Source: Mycobacteriaceae bacterium (GTDB taxonomy: Bacteria; Actinomycetota; Actinomycetes; Mycobacteriales; Mycobacteriaceae). Taken from it: a stretch of DNA of 64,000 nucleotides. Each line of letters begins with the position of its first letter. Within the stretch, counting starts at the first letter, position 1. The notes under the pieces are model-generated. The model searched no databases and was not told the origin of the DNA. It saw only the letters and a list, made by a program, of their open reading frames with translations. Below are positions 1 through 8,359 of the stretch, piece after piece. The stretch is taken from contig JAFARC010000052.1 in NCBI GenBank assembly GCA_019245755.1, forward strand, positions 1-64,000, in the 5' to 3' direction. The translations under genes and the position numbers were made by a program.

Positions 1-297
1 CAGGTAGTACAGCTTTGCGCGGCGGACGTCACCCCGCGTCACGACCTCGATGTGGTCAATGTTGGGCGAGTGGAAGGGGAACGTCCGCTCCACGCCCACG
101 CCGTAGCTCTCCTTGCGCACGGTGAAGGTCTCGCGCATGCCGCCGCCCTGCCGGCGGATCACCACGCCCTTGAACACCTGGATGCGCTCCTTGGCGCCCT
201 CGATGACCTTCACGTGCACGTTGATCGTGTCGCCCGGGCTGAAGGCCGGGATGTCGTCGCGCAGCGACGTCTGGTCGACGAAGTCCAGCGTGTTCAT
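1..297 (-). CDS. rplS: 50S ribosomal protein L19 (3' end outside window)
   Basis: L19 sits at the interface of the ribosomal subunits. The reverse strand encodes 99 residues starting [19 protein letters not shown] from an ATG at 297 and runs off the window edge; the family is about 113 residues, so only the C-terminal tail is missing. The conserved FSPGDT(I/V)NVHVKV and [12 protein letters not shown] blocks are visible. It is the last gene of the minus-strand group trmD-rimM-khpA-rpsP but has its own upstream region of almost 400 bp, so it is probably transcribed separately. That region carries a 48-bp element nearly identical to one upstream of rpsP. The ribosome binding site is weak (agaaag-like). 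Confidence 0.95.
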   Translation of the reverse strand, partial: MNTLDFVDQTSLRDDIPAFSPGDTINVHVKVIEGAKERIQVFKGVVIRRQGGGMRETFTVRKESYGVGVERTFPFHSPNIDHIEVVTRGDVRRAKLYYL

Positions 298-683
298 CGG
301 ACAAACTACTTTCTCGCGGTCGCGGCGCGGGCACGTCCGCGGTTGCGGGGCGGCGGCCCGAGCCGTTGATCTGGGGTCATTGTGCTGTGCGTCACGGGAA
401 ACGGACGGCCCGTGCACGCGGACAACTGGTCAATTGTGCCAGACGGGCCGCGGGCAGTGAAATCGCGGCGCCTGTCTCATGGAGCGTAACCGCCGGCGTC
501 ACGGCGGCACCACCGCCATCGCGACGGCCTCGGTCGCGAAACAGTGCATCGCCGATGACCTGGTGTGTATCAGGCGTCGATCGGGCAAACCCAACTGCCG
601 CCGGACAACCGCCGAGCTCACGACGTGATTCCGTCGCGGTGAAGCAGGGCTGGATGTGCCGTCGAGACCGACGGCGGGCACAT
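298..683. other. intergenic region between rplS and trmD, no gene seen
   Basis: About 386 bp with no convincing coding frame on either strand; the open frames here read as low-complexity Arg/Ala/Pro shadows of GC-rich DNA. In M. tuberculosis I recall the lipoprotein gene lppW at this place, and nothing resembling a lipobox protein is present. The stretch contains the putative rplS promoter element at 417-464 and a second GCACAAT-containing motif on the minus strand near 376-386. Confidence 0.6.
417..464 (-). promoter_or_regulatory. candidate rplS promoter element shared with rpsP
   Basis: On the minus strand this 48-bp segment contains GATTTC, CTGCC, GCGGCC, TCTGGCACAAT and ends in TGTCCGCG. 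The same blocks in the same order and almost the same spacing occur upstream of rpsP (2711-2758), with roughly 38 of 48 positions alike by eye. CACAAT preceded by TGG could be the -10 region. It lies about 120 nt upstream of the rplS ATG, leaving a long 5' leader. The match is seen directly; the promoter role is inferred. Confidence 0.55.
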
Positions 684-1361
684 CTAATCGAGCAGGTCGG
701 GGCGACGCTCCCGGGTCCGCTGCAGCGACATCTCCCGCCGCCACGCGGCGATCCGGGCGTGGTCTCCGGACAGCAGCACCTCGGGCACATCGAGGCCACG
801 CCATGTCGGCGGCCGGGTGTAGGCGGGGCCTTCCAGCAGGCCGCGGGAGTGCGAATCGTCTTGGTGGGACTCGGGATTGCCCAGTACGTTGGGAAGCAGG
901 CGCAGCACCGCCTCGATCATCACGACCGAGGCGGACTCGCCGCCGGGCAGCACGTAGTCACCGATCGACACCTCCTGCACCCGCATCCGCCGGGCCGCGT
1001 CGTCGACCACCCGCTGGTCGATGCCCTCGTAGCGGCCACACGCGAACACCAGGTGCCGCTCGGCACTCCAACGCGTTGCGACATCCTGGGTGAACGGCAC
1101 GCCCGCCGGCGTCGGCACCACGAGAAGCGTTTCAGCCGAACAGATTTCGTCGATGGCCTCGCCCCACACCGGTGCTTTCATCACCATGCCGGGACCGCCG
1201 CCGTAGGGTGTGTCATCCACCGACCGGTGTACGTCGTGTGTCCACCGGCGCAAGTCATGAACGCCCAATTCGACGATGCCAGCGTCGATCGCTCTACCCG
1301 GCAGCGAATGACGAAGCGGTTTCAGGTAGTCCGGAAAGATGGTGATGACGTCGATGCGCAC
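684..1361 (-). CDS. trmD: tRNA (guanine-N1)-methyltransferase TrmD
   Basis: Methylates G37 at N1 in tRNAs with a G36-G37 sequence, which prevents +1 frameshifting; SAM-dependent, cytoplasmic. The 225-residue product starts at a GTG ([13 protein letters not shown]) and matches family length. The SPOUT trefoil-knot motifs are visible: GRYEGID at residues 109-115 and [11 protein letters not shown] at 132-142, plus the catalytic-region [18 protein letters not shown] around 167-184. It begins two bases after the rimM stop, so rimM and trmD are probably translated from one transcript. The order rpsP, KH protein, rimM, trmD is the standard actinobacterial r-protein/RNA-processing operon. Confidence 0.97.
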   Translation of the reverse strand: MRIDVITIFPDYLKPLRHSLPGRAIDAGIVELGVHDLRRWTHDVHRSVDDTPYGGGPGMVMKAPVWGEAIDEICSAETLLVVPTPAGVPFTQDVATRWSAERHLVFACGRYEGIDQRVVDDAARRMRVQEVSIGDYVLPGGESASVVMIEAVLRLLPNVLGNPESHQDDSHSRGLLEGPAYTRPPTWRGLDVPEVLLSGDHARIAAWRREMSLQRTRERRPDLLD

Positions 1362-1363
1362 CG

Positions 1364-1891
1364 CTAATCCAACTCCAGCAGACCCTCAGGCGGGTCGATC
1401 TCGATCGACTTGTCGGGCAACGACACCGACGTGACGATCGCGCTGACGAACGGGATCAACGTTTCTGCCCCGGTTCCGTCGCCGGCCCGGACGGCGAGCA
1501 GCTCCCCCGCGGCAGTGTGCAGCACCTCGGTGACCAGTCCCACGTCGCGGTCGTCGGCGGTGCGCACGCGCAGCCCCTCGAGTTGGTGATCGTAGAACTC
1601 GTCCGGATCGTCGATCGGCGGCAGCTCGGCGGAGTCGACGACGAACATCACGCCGCGCAACGAGTCCGCGGCGTCGCGGTCGCCGACACCGGACAGCCGC
1701 AGCAGCAGCCGGCCGCCGTGCCAACGGAGCGACTCGACGCGGTACCGGCGGGTCGCGTCGCCGTGGCCGCCCCGGCCACGCAGATGGGCGCCCGGTGCGA
1801 ACCGCCGGTCGGGGTCGTCGGTGCGGACCTCGACGACGACCTCACCGGTGACGCCGTGCGCCTTGACCACCCGCCCGACGACGAGGTCCAT
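1364..1891 (-). CDS. rimM: 16S rRNA processing / 30S maturation factor RimM
   Basis: RimM binds ribosomal protein S19 and assists maturation of the 30S head. The 175-residue protein from the ATG at 1891 ([18 protein letters not shown]) has the family N-terminal beta-barrel with the VxKAHGxxGE signature and a PRC-barrel C-terminal half ([13 protein letters not shown] onward). The frame is open further upstream to 2050, but those 53 residues are low complexity and overlap the upstream KH gene, so the internal ATG is chosen. It lies 10 bp downstream of the KH gene and 2 bp upstream of trmD. Confidence 0.95.
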   Translation of the reverse strand: MDLVVGRVVKAHGVTGEVVVEVRTDDPDRRFAPGAHLRGRGGHGDATRRYRVESLRWHGGRLLLRLSGVGDRDAADSLRGVMFVVDSAELPPIDDPDEFYDHQLEGLRVRTADDRDVGLVTEVLHTAAGELLAVRAGDGTGAETLIPFVSAIVTSVSLPDKSIEIDPPEGLLELD

Positions 1892-1901
1892 CAGCCCGCT
1901 G

Positions 1902-2144
1902 CTACTGGTCGGTGTCCACCACGTCGACGCGGATGCCCCGACCACCAATGCCGGTGACCAGGGTCCGCAGCGCGGTGGCGGTGCGGCCGCCCCGGCCGAT
2001 GACCTTGCCGAGGTCGTCGGGATGGACATGAACCTCCAGGGTGCGGCCACGGCGGTTGGTCACCATGTCGACCCGGACATCGTCGGGGTTGTCGACGATT
2101 CCACGGACAAGATGCTCGACGGCGTCAACGACGACAGAACTCAC
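1902..2144 (-). CDS. khpA: KhpA-type KH-domain RNA-binding protein
   Basis: A small 80-residue protein consisting of a single type II KH domain with the RNA-contacting GxxG loop (GRGG, residues 50-53, within [15 protein letters not shown]). Homologues between rpsP and rimM are known as KhpA and act with the Jag/KhpB protein as a global RNA chaperone in Gram-positives; the mycobacterial counterpart is Rv2908c. It starts 7 bp after the rpsP stop and is almost certainly co-transcribed with it. The C-terminal tail (VDVVDTDQ) is acidic. The RNA partner cannot be deduced from sequence. Confidence 0.92.
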   Translation of the reverse strand: MSSVVVDAVEHLVRGIVDNPDDVRVDMVTNRRGRTLEVHVHPDDLGKVIGRGGRTATALRTLVTGIGGRGIRVDVVDTDQ

Positions 2145-2151
2145 CGTCGGC

Positions 2152-2601
2152 TCAGCTTTCGGTTTCCGACGCGGCCGGCGCCTCGGTCTCGGCCTGCTTC
2201 GCGGCCTTCTTGGCCGGCGCCTTCTTCTTCTTGGGCGTGGTGGCCTCGGTGGCCGGGCCCTCGGCCGCGGCGAGCGCGGCGTTGAACAGCTCCAGCTTGC
2301 TCGGCTTGGGCTCGCGCTTCTTCAGGGTGCCCTCCGCGCCGGGCAGGCCCTTGAACTTCTGCCAGTCGCCGGTGATCTTGAGCAGCTTGAGCACGGGCTC
2401 GGTGGGTTGGGCGCCCACGGACAGCCAGTACTGCGCACGCTCCGAATCGATGTCGATCAGGCTCGGCTCTTCCTTCGGGTGATAGCGGCCGATGATCTCG
2501 ATCGAGCGGCCGTCGCGGCGGGTGCGCGCGTCGGCGACCGCGATGCGGTACTGGGGATTGCGGATCTTGCCGAGCCGGGTCAGCTTGATCTTGACAGCCA
2601 T
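2152..2601 (-). CDS. rpsP: 30S ribosomal protein S16
   Basis: S16 is an early-binding protein of the 30S body. The product is 149 residues: about 85 residues of canonical S16 ([20 protein letters not shown]) followed by a mycobacteria-type extension rich in Lys, Ala and Glu (residues ~110-149, including [17 protein letters not shown]). The start is secured by a good AGGAG ribosome binding site in front of the ATG. It heads the rpsP-khpA-rimM-trmD operon; its upstream region shares a 48-bp element with the separately transcribed rplS, which would allow coordinated expression of S16 and L19. Confidence 0.96.
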   Translation of the reverse strand: MAVKIKLTRLGKIRNPQYRIAVADARTRRDGRSIEIIGRYHPKEEPSLIDIDSERAQYWLSVGAQPTEPVLKLLKITGDWQKFKGLPGAEGTLKKREPKPSKLELFNAALAAAEGPATEATTPKKKKAPAKKAAKQAETEAPAASETES

Positions 2602-2710
2602 GGTCGAACTTCTCCTGTGGTATCACGCTGCAATTCAGCGATGCCGGGCGGCTGCCCGGATCCGGTTTTGCCTCGCGTGGGTCTGACCGCAGAACGACCG
2701 TGGACGGTTC

Positions 2711-2758
2711 CGCGGACAGCCGCCCATTGTGCCAGAACGGCCGCTGGCAGCGGAAATC
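2711..2758 (-). promoter_or_regulatory. candidate rpsP promoter element shared with rplS
   Basis: Minus-strand 48-bp segment with GATTTCC, CTGCC, GCGGCC, TTCTGGCACAATGG and TGTCCGCG, matching the element at 417-464 upstream of rplS with only small compensating one-base gaps. It lies about 110 nt upstream of the rpsP ATG. TGGCACAAT is the best -10-like string. A promoter, or promoter plus activator site, is inferred. Confidence 0.55.
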
Positions 2759-2760
2759 CG

Positions 2761-3195
2761 TCAGACGACGCGGTCGAAGCACTTGGCCTCGACGCGGCGG
2801 GTCATCCGCCAACCCGCCGGGGTGCGGACGAACTCGTCGTCGTACCAGAGCCCGCAGTACAGCACCTGGTTCTGCTTGCCGCCGAGCACCATCGGGTTGA
2901 AGCAGAACGTCCGCGACGACGCGGTGTCGCCGTCGATGGTCATCGCGAAGTTGCCGAGCATGTGGGCATAGGCCGGGAAGTTGGGTAGCACGTCTTTCAG
3001 CCACGCTTTCACCTGGCGATATGCGCCGTCAATGCCGCCCATCGCCCGGTAGTCGATGTAGGCGTCGGGGGTGAACACATTGTCGAGGTCGTCGAAGCGG
3101 CGCTGGTCGATGGCCGTGGAGTAGTCGACCAGCAGTTGCTGGATTTCCAGGCGGTCCGAGATCTCTTCGAGGCTCAACATGGCTTGATTGAACAC
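2761..3195 (-). CDS. SnoaL/NTF2-like protein (Rv2910c-type)
   Basis: A 144-residue protein with the SnoaL-like NTF2 fold pattern: an N-terminal helix (LEEISDRLEIQQLLVDYSTAIDQRRFDDLDNVF), the FTPDAYIDYRAMGG turn, and a C-terminal strand segment ending GWRMTRRVEAKC. Members include polyketide cyclases and steroid or dehydratase-type enzymes, as well as proteins of no known activity; the substrate cannot be assigned. The start may be the GTG at 3195 or the ATG at 3180. It corresponds to the conserved hypothetical I recall between rpsP and dacB2 in M. tuberculosis. It diverges from the inserted cyclase fusion gene, with about 110 bp between them. Confidence 0.8.
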   Translation of the reverse strand: MFNQAMLSLEEISDRLEIQQLLVDYSTAIDQRRFDDLDNVFTPDAYIDYRAMGGIDGAYRQVKAWLKDVLPNFPAYAHMLGNFAMTIDGDTASSRTFCFNPMVLGGKQNQVLYCGLWYDDEFVRTPAGWRMTRRVEAKCFDRVV

Positions 3196-3307
3196 GATCG
3201 GTGCACCCAGCTAGCTGACCGCACGCCAATCCTGGATATTCATCGTCGGACCGCCCACCTCGAAATCTGTGGGTTGGCTGTGAGAGATTGCGGCGTTCCA
3301 TCAGCCA

Positions 3308-4663
3308 GTGAATGCCATGATGTTGGATGTGAAAGACCTGGGAGTGCACTACGCGCGAAACGGCGACGTCCGTCTCGCGTATCGCGTCTTGGGCGACAGC
3401 GACACCACGCTTGTCTGGATCCCCGGCTGGGTCAGCAACGTCGACTTGTTTGACGAACCGGCGTCACCATTCCAAAGCTTCATCGAAGAAATTGCCGAAC
3501 GAACGCGACTTATCGCATGGGACAAGCGTGGCACCGGGTTGTCGGATCCCGTGACGCACGTTCCACCATTGGACGAGCGGATGGACGACCTCCATGCGGT
3601 GATCGACGCGGCCGGGGCAGAGCGCCCGGCAGTTTTCGGTATTTCCGAGGGCGGGCCGATGAGCATCCTGTTCGCAGCCACCTATCCGGAACTCGTTCAG
3701 TCACTTGTCCTGTACGGAACACTGCCTCGCTTCACCCCCGAGTTGCCCGATTTTCCGTGGGGTTTCACCTCGGATCAGCAGGCCACCTATCGTGAGGAGA
3801 TTGAAACCCATTGGGGTGAGGGAGCACTGGCAAGCATGTTCTTCGGCCCCATCGCCGAGGTACCGGGCTTCCGCGAATTCTACGGGCGAGCTCAGCGAGC
3901 CTCTGCGAGTCCGACAATGGCTTTGATGCTCTGGCAGGCGCTCTCGAACATCGACGTGCGGCCGTTGCTCAATGCGGTCCGGACACCGACGCTCGTCCTG
4001 GGTAGGCGCGGCGATGAAGTCGCCCCTGTGGAGGCGGCTGCCGCGATGGCAGCCGATATCCCGAATGCCGAATTCCGAGAACTGCCACCCGGACCACATG
4101 GGCTGCTCGACGAGGCGATGGCGTCGGCGATCCTGGACTTCGTGTGCGGCAGGGTCACCGACGCCGCGAGCGAGCGCGTTTTGTCAACTGTTTTGTTCAC
4201 CGACATCGTCAGTTCGACTGAGCTACTCAGCGCGCAGGGTGACGCGCATTGGCGCCATGAGCTTGATGCCCACGACAGGCTGGTGGATTGGCTATTGGAG
4301 AAGTATGGCGGCCGCCGCGCCAAGCACACCGGCGACGGGGTTTTCGCGCTTTTCGACGGGCCGACAAAGGCGGCCCGCTGCGGTCTCGATCTCGTCCCGG
4401 CGTTGGCTGCCAGGGGCATTCGCATTCGCGCGGGCGTCCATATCGGTGAGTGTGAGCGGCGCGGAGACGAATGGAGCGGGATGGCCGTACATGTCGGAGC
4501 ACGGATCAGTGCGATGGCTGGACCCGACGAAGTGCTCACAAGTCGCACAGTGCGCGATCTGTCAGCGGGCTCCGGCCTGCGCTTCGAAAGCGTCGGTGCT
4601 CATCGCCTCAAGGGCCTTCCCGAGGAGACCGAGGTCTTCCGGGTCTCTACGCCAACGGGATGA
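3308..4663 (+). CDS. alpha/beta-hydrolase fused to class III nucleotide cyclase (Rv1900c/LipJ-like architecture)
   Basis: A 451-residue two-domain protein. Residues ~10-280 form an alpha/beta-hydrolase with nucleophile Ser113 in GISEGG, a probable acid Asp236 (GRRGDE) and His264 (PHGLLDE). Residues ~290-450 form a class III cyclase: metal Asp299 (LFTDIVSST) and Asp343 (HTGDG), a Lys339 and an Asp387 at the usual purine-specifying positions, and Arg399 (VGARIS) at the transition-state position. The Asn that normally precedes that Arg in VNxxxR is His here (VHVGAR). This domain order is that of M. tuberculosis Rv1900c, but no such gene is known to me at this locus. The start is uncertain: GTG 3308, ATG 3317 and ATG 3320 all lack a strong ribosome binding site. 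GC content looks lower than in neighbouring genes. Likely cAMP-producing; the hydrolase substrate is unknown. Confidence 0.85.
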   Translation: MNAMMLDVKDLGVHYARNGDVRLAYRVLGDSDTTLVWIPGWVSNVDLFDEPASPFQSFIEEIAERTRLIAWDKRGTGLSDPVTHVPPLDERMDDLHAVIDAAGAERPAVFGISEGGPMSILFAATYPELVQSLVLYGTLPRFTPELPDFPWGFTSDQQATYREEIETHWGEGALASMFFGPIAEVPGFREFYGRAQRASASPTMALMLWQALSNIDVRPLLNAVRTPTLVLGRRGDEVAPVEAAAAMAADIPNAEFRELPPGPHGLLDEAMASAILDFVCGRVTDAASERVLSTVLFTDIVSSTELLSAQGDAHWRHELDAHDRLVDWLLEKYGGRRAKHTGDGVFALFDGPTKAARCGLDLVPALAARGIRIRAGVHIGECERRGDEWSGMAVHVGARISAMAGPDEVLTSRTVRDLSAGSGLRFESVGAHRLKGLPEETEVFRVSTPTG

Positions 4664-4769
4664 GAACGCCGGTTCGATGGACCGCAGCGGCAAAGCATGG
4701 CGGAGTGCGCATCGAGATCGACGAGAGCGCGACATCGGCCGAGTAGCAAACACGCTAGCGTCGATCTGG

Positions 4770-4798
4770 GTGAAATATCGGCGCGGCGGAGTTAGGCT
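4770..4798 (+). promoter_or_regulatory. possible dacB2 promoter
   Basis: GTGAAA at 4770-4775 and TAGGCT at 4793-4798 are separated by 17 bp and lie about 48 bp upstream of the dacB2 ATG. Both hexamers are only partial matches to SigA-type consensus, and the call rests on position and spacing alone. Confidence 0.3.
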
Positions 4799-4845
4799 CA
4801 GCGGCCATGTTGGTCTGCTCTTCGCCTAGGGGGTCATCGCCGGTG

Positions 4846-5724
4846 ATGCGGAAGCTGCTTATCGTCTTGGCCGTGCTGTTCGCCGGCGCCTTGGCGCTGC
4901 GCCCGGCGCTTGCGCATGCTGATGCCGACATCCAGCCACCTGGGACGGCGCTGATCCCTGGGGGGCCCGCGACGGCATGGATCGTCGCCGACATGGACAC
5001 CGGCGGGATCCTCGCCGGGCGGGACATGGACATCCGCCACCCACCGGCCAGCACGATCAAGACGCTGCTGGCGCTGGTCGCGCTCGACGAGCTGAAGAAC
5101 CTGAACACCACGGTGGTGGCGAGCCAGGCCGACACCCAGGCCGAGTGCTCGTGCGTCGGCATCAAGCCCGGGCGCACCTACACCGCTCGCGAGCTGCTCG
5201 ACGCGGTGCTGCTGGTCTCGGGCAACGACGCGGCCAACACGCTGGCCGACATGTTGGGCGGGTTCGACAGCGCGGTGGCCAAGATGAACGCCAAGGCGGT
5301 CGCGCTCGGGGCGCCCGACACCCACGCCGCGACGCCGTCGGGGCTAGACGGGCCGGGTGGCGCCGGGTGGACCACGCCCCGCGACCTGGCGATCATCTTC
5401 CGCGCGGCGATGGCGAATCCGGTATTCGCACAGATCACCGCCGAGCCGTCGGCGGTGTTCCCCGGCGACAACGGCGACCGCGTGATCCTCAACGAGGACC
5501 AGCTCCTGCAGCGCTACCCCGGCGCGCTCGGCGGCAAAACCGGATTCACCGATGCGGCGCGCAAGACGTTCGTCGCCGCCGCCCAGCGCGATGGCCGTCG
5601 TCTGGTGATCTCGATGATGTACGGCCTGGTCGTCCAGGGCGGCCCGACGTACTGGGATCAGGCGGCAAGCCTGCTCGACTGGGGTTTCGCGCAGGACCGG
5701 TCGGTGTCGATCGCAACGCTCTAA
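4846..5724 (+). CDS. dacB2: D-alanyl-D-alanine carboxypeptidase (DacB2 type, S11 family)
   Basis: Removes the terminal D-Ala of peptidoglycan stem peptides on the outer face of the membrane. From the ATG at 4846 the protein is 292 residues, matching the roughly 291 of M. tuberculosis DacB2. It opens with a signal peptide (MRKLLIVLAVLFAGALAL, probable cleavage after ALA-HA). The penicillin-binding motifs are intact: Ser69-x-x-Lys72 (STIK), Ser125-Gly-Asn127 and Lys231-Thr-Gly (GGKTGFTD). Two closely placed Cys in AECSCVG could form a disulfide. The frame is open from 4807, but the signal peptide and an AGGGGG ribosome binding site favour 4846. It converges on the amidohydrolase gene with a 4-bp overlap. 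Confidence 0.93.
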   Translation: MRKLLIVLAVLFAGALALRPALAHADADIQPPGTALIPGGPATAWIVADMDTGGILAGRDMDIRHPPASTIKTLLALVALDELKNLNTTVVASQADTQAECSCVGIKPGRTYTARELLDAVLLVSGNDAANTLADMLGGFDSAVAKMNAKAVALGAPDTHAATPSGLDGPGGAGWTTPRDLAIIFRAAMANPVFAQITAEPSAVFPGDNGDRVILNEDQLLQRYPGALGGKTGFTDAARKTFVAAAQRDGRRLVISMMYGLVVQGGPTYWDQAASLLDWGFAQDRSVSIATL

Positions 5725-6800
5725 CCGGCGGTGACGAGCCGGCCGCGCAGCACCACCGCGGCGGGCCGATTCAGCACCGCGGCGCCGTGGCGCGGATCGT
5801 CGCGGTAGCAGACCAGGTCGGCCGGCGCGCCATGCTCGAGCCCGGGCCGGCCCAGCCAGCGGCGGGCGTCCCAGCATGCGGCGCCCAACGCGTCGGTAGG
5901 GGTCAGGCCGATGGCCTTGAGCGCATCCACCTCGTCGGCGATGCGGCCGTGGACGACCATCGACCCCGCGTCGGTGCCCGCATACACCGGCACACCGGCC
6001 TCACGGGCCGCGGCGATGCGCTGCCGGCAGCGGGCGTAGAGCTCACGCAGGTGCCGCCCGTAGCGCGGGTAGCGACCGGCGGAGTCGGCGATGCCGGGAA
6101 AGTTGTCGATGTTGATCAGCGTCGGCACCAGCGCGGTGCCGTGGTGAAGCATCAGGTCGATGACGTCGTCGGTGATCCCGGTTCCGTGCTCGATGCAGTC
6201 GATGCCGGCCTGGATCAGCCCCGGCAACGCGTCTTCGCCGAACACGTGGGCGGTCACCCGGGCGCCGTTGGCGTGCGCGGTGTCGATGGCGACCTTGAGC
6301 ACGTCGTCCGACCACAGCGGCGCGAGGTCGCCGGCGTCGCGGTCGATCCAGTCGCCGACCAGCTTCACCCAGCCGTCGCCGCGGCGGGCCTGCGCCTGCA
6401 CCGCCGCGGGCAGTTGCGACTCGTCCTCGACGTCGATCGGCAGTCCCGGGCTGTAGCGCTTCGGGCGTGCCAGGTGACGTCCGGCCCGGATGATGCGGGG
6501 CAGGTCGTCGCGGTCGTCGAGGCTGCGGGTGTCGATCGGCGACCCGCAGTCGCGCAGCAGCAGCGCGCCGACATCCCGCTCCGTCTCGGCCTGGGTGATC
6601 GCCTCGTCCAGGTCGGTAGGGCCGTCGGCGCCGATGCCGACGTGGCAGTGTGCGTCGACCAGGCCGGGCAGTATCCAGCCGCCGTCGAACACCGTCTCGG
6701 CGCCGCTCGCCGGTTCCGCCGAGAGCGCCCCGTCGACCACCCACCACTCGACGGGCTCGCCATCCGGTAGGCCGCGGCCGAGTAGGCGCAGTGGTCGCAA
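5721..6800 (-). CDS. metal-dependent amidohydrolase (Rv2915c-type)
   Basis: A 359-residue member of the amidohydrolase superfamily (imidazolonepropionase/prolidase-like branch). The N-terminal beta-sandwich leads into the metal-binding DAHCHVG motif, then a probable carbamylated or metal-ligand Lys (GWVKLVGDW), His residues in VTAHVFGED and IEHGTG, and the terminal Asp in AGTDAG. The physiological substrate is unknown. The start is a TTG at 6800, one base after the ffh stop, so translational coupling to ffh is likely. M. tuberculosis has pknI and two further genes between dacB2 and this gene as I recall; here they are absent and the genes overlap tail to tail. Confidence 0.88.
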   Translation of the reverse strand: MRPLRLLGRGLPDGEPVEWWVVDGALSAEPASGAETVFDGGWILPGLVDAHCHVGIGADGPTDLDEAITQAETERDVGALLLRDCGSPIDTRSLDDRDDLPRIIRAGRHLARPKRYSPGLPIDVEDESQLPAAVQAQARRGDGWVKLVGDWIDRDAGDLAPLWSDDVLKVAIDTAHANGARVTAHVFGEDALPGLIQAGIDCIEHGTGITDDVIDLMLHHGTALVPTLINIDNFPGIADSAGRYPRYGRHLRELYARCRQRIAAAREAGVPVYAGTDAGSMVVHGRIADEVDALKAIGLTPTDALGAACWDARRWLGRPGLEHGAPADLVCYRDDPRHGAAVLNRPAAVVLRGRLVTAG

Positions 6801-6801
6801 G

Positions 6802-8349
6802 CTAGTGCTTGCCCGGGAAATTCAGCTTCGACAGGTCGAAGTCGGCGAGGCCCGGGGGCAGCTCGTCGAGCCCCGGCGGCATCTGCGACAGGTCGGGGAA
6901 GGCGCCCCCCGGCATGCCGGCACCCAGCGGGCCGCGCACCTTCGGCGGCGTAGGCCCGCGCGCGCCCTTCTTGCCTTTCTTGCCTTTGCCCCGGCCTTTG
7001 CGGGTGGAGCTCTTGCGGCCGATCCCGGGCATGCCCATCCGGCCCGCCATCTGAGACATCATCTTGCGGGCCTCGAAGAACCGGTCGACGAGCTGGTTGA
7101 CCTCGGAGACCGTGACGCCGGAGCCGTTGGCGATCCGCAGCCGACGCGACGCGTTGATGATCTTCGGGTCGGCACGTTCCTGCGGCGTCATGCCGCGGAT
7201 GATGGCCTGCACCCGGTCGAGTTGCTTGTCGTCGACCGCGGCCAGCGCCTCCTTCATCTGGCCGGCGCCGGGCAGCATGCCCAGCAGGTTCCCGATCGGG
7301 CCCATCTTGCGGATCGCCAGCATCTGCTCCAGGAAGTCCTCGAGGGTCAGCTCGCCGGTGCCGATCTTGGCCGCGGCCTGCTCGGCCTGCCGGGCGTCGA
7401 AGACCTGCTCGGCCTGCTCGATGAGGGTCAGGACATCACCCATGCCCAGGATGCGGCCGGCCATTCGGTCGGGGTGGAAGACGTCGAAGTCGTCGAGCTT
7501 CTCGCCGGCCGACGCGAACAGGATCGGCACGCCGGTGACTTCGCGCACCGACAGCGCCGCTCCGCCGCGGGCGTCGCCGTCAAGCTTGGTCAGCACCACG
7601 CCGGTGAAACCGACGCCCTCGCGAAACGCCTCGGCGGTGGCGACGGCGTCCTGGCCCACCATCGCGTCGAGCACGAACAGCACCTCGTCGGGGTCGACGG
7701 CGTCACGGATGGCCGCTGCCTGGTCCATCAGCTCGTCGTCGATGCCGAGGCGGCCCGCGGTGTCGACGATCACGACGTCGAACAGCTTGCTGCGGGCCTC
7801 CTGCAGCCCAGCCGACGCGACCGCGACCGGATCGCCCGGGCCGGACTGCGCCGACGCGCCCGGATGCGGCGCGAACACCGGGACACCCGCGCGTTCGCCC
7901 ACGACCCTCAACTGGTTCACCGCGGCGGGCCGCTGCAGGTCGGCCGCCACCAGCAGCGGTGTATGGCCTTGGGTCTTCAACCATTTCGCCAGCTTGCCGG
8001 CGAGCGTGGTCTTGCCGGAGCCCTGAAGACCCGCCAGCATCACCACGGTGGGCGGCGTCTTCGCGAAAGCCAGTCGGCGAGTCTGGCCGCCCAGGATGCC
8101 GATCAGTTCCTCGTTGACGATCTTGACGACCTGCTGAGCCGGGTTCAGCGCCCCAGACACCTCGGCGCCCTTGGCGCGCTCCTTTACCCGTGCGACGAAC
8201 GCACGTACCACGGGCAGCGAGACGTCGGCCTCCAGCAGCGCCAGCCGAATCTCGCGCGCGGTGGCGTCGATGTCGGCGTCGGTCAGCCGGCCCTTGGTGC
8301 GCAGGCCCTGCAGGGCGCCGGTCAGCCGGTCGGACAGGGTTTCAAACAC
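6802..8349 (-). CDS. ffh: signal recognition particle GTPase Ffh (SRP54)
   Basis: Binds signal sequences as ribosomes emerge and, with 4.5S RNA and FtsY, delivers them to SecYEG. The 515-residue protein has the N domain (1-90), a G domain with GLQGSGKTT (residues ~107-115), DTAGR and TKLDGDARGG, and a Met-rich M domain with MGPIGNLLGMLPG and MSQMAGRMGMPG. The C-terminal tail is rich in basic residues, then Gly/Pro. The start is GTG at 8349, 10 bp after the glnD stop. Its partner ftsY lies 3 kb upstream on the same strand. Confidence 0.97.
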   Translation of the reverse strand: MFETLSDRLTGALQGLRTKGRLTDADIDATAREIRLALLEADVSLPVVRAFVARVKERAKGAEVSGALNPAQQVVKIVNEELIGILGGQTRRLAFAKTPPTVVMLAGLQGSGKTTLAGKLAKWLKTQGHTPLLVAADLQRPAAVNQLRVVGERAGVPVFAPHPGASAQSGPGDPVAVASAGLQEARSKLFDVVIVDTAGRLGIDDELMDQAAAIRDAVDPDEVLFVLDAMVGQDAVATAEAFREGVGFTGVVLTKLDGDARGGAALSVREVTGVPILFASAGEKLDDFDVFHPDRMAGRILGMGDVLTLIEQAEQVFDARQAEQAAAKIGTGELTLEDFLEQMLAIRKMGPIGNLLGMLPGAGQMKEALAAVDDKQLDRVQAIIRGMTPQERADPKIINASRRLRIANGSGVTVSEVNQLVDRFFEARKMMSQMAGRMGMPGIGRKSSTRKGRGKGKKGKKGARGPTPPKVRGPLGAGMPGGAFPDLSQMPPGLDELPPGLADFDLSKLNFPGKH

Positions 8350-8359
8350 GTGGGCAAGC

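Noticed and set aside
376..386. A second GCACAAT-type motif in the rplS leader as an additional promoter.
   Set aside because: Only about 11 bases resemble the upstream element and no -35 or wider similarity is present, so it is not listed as a separate promoter.
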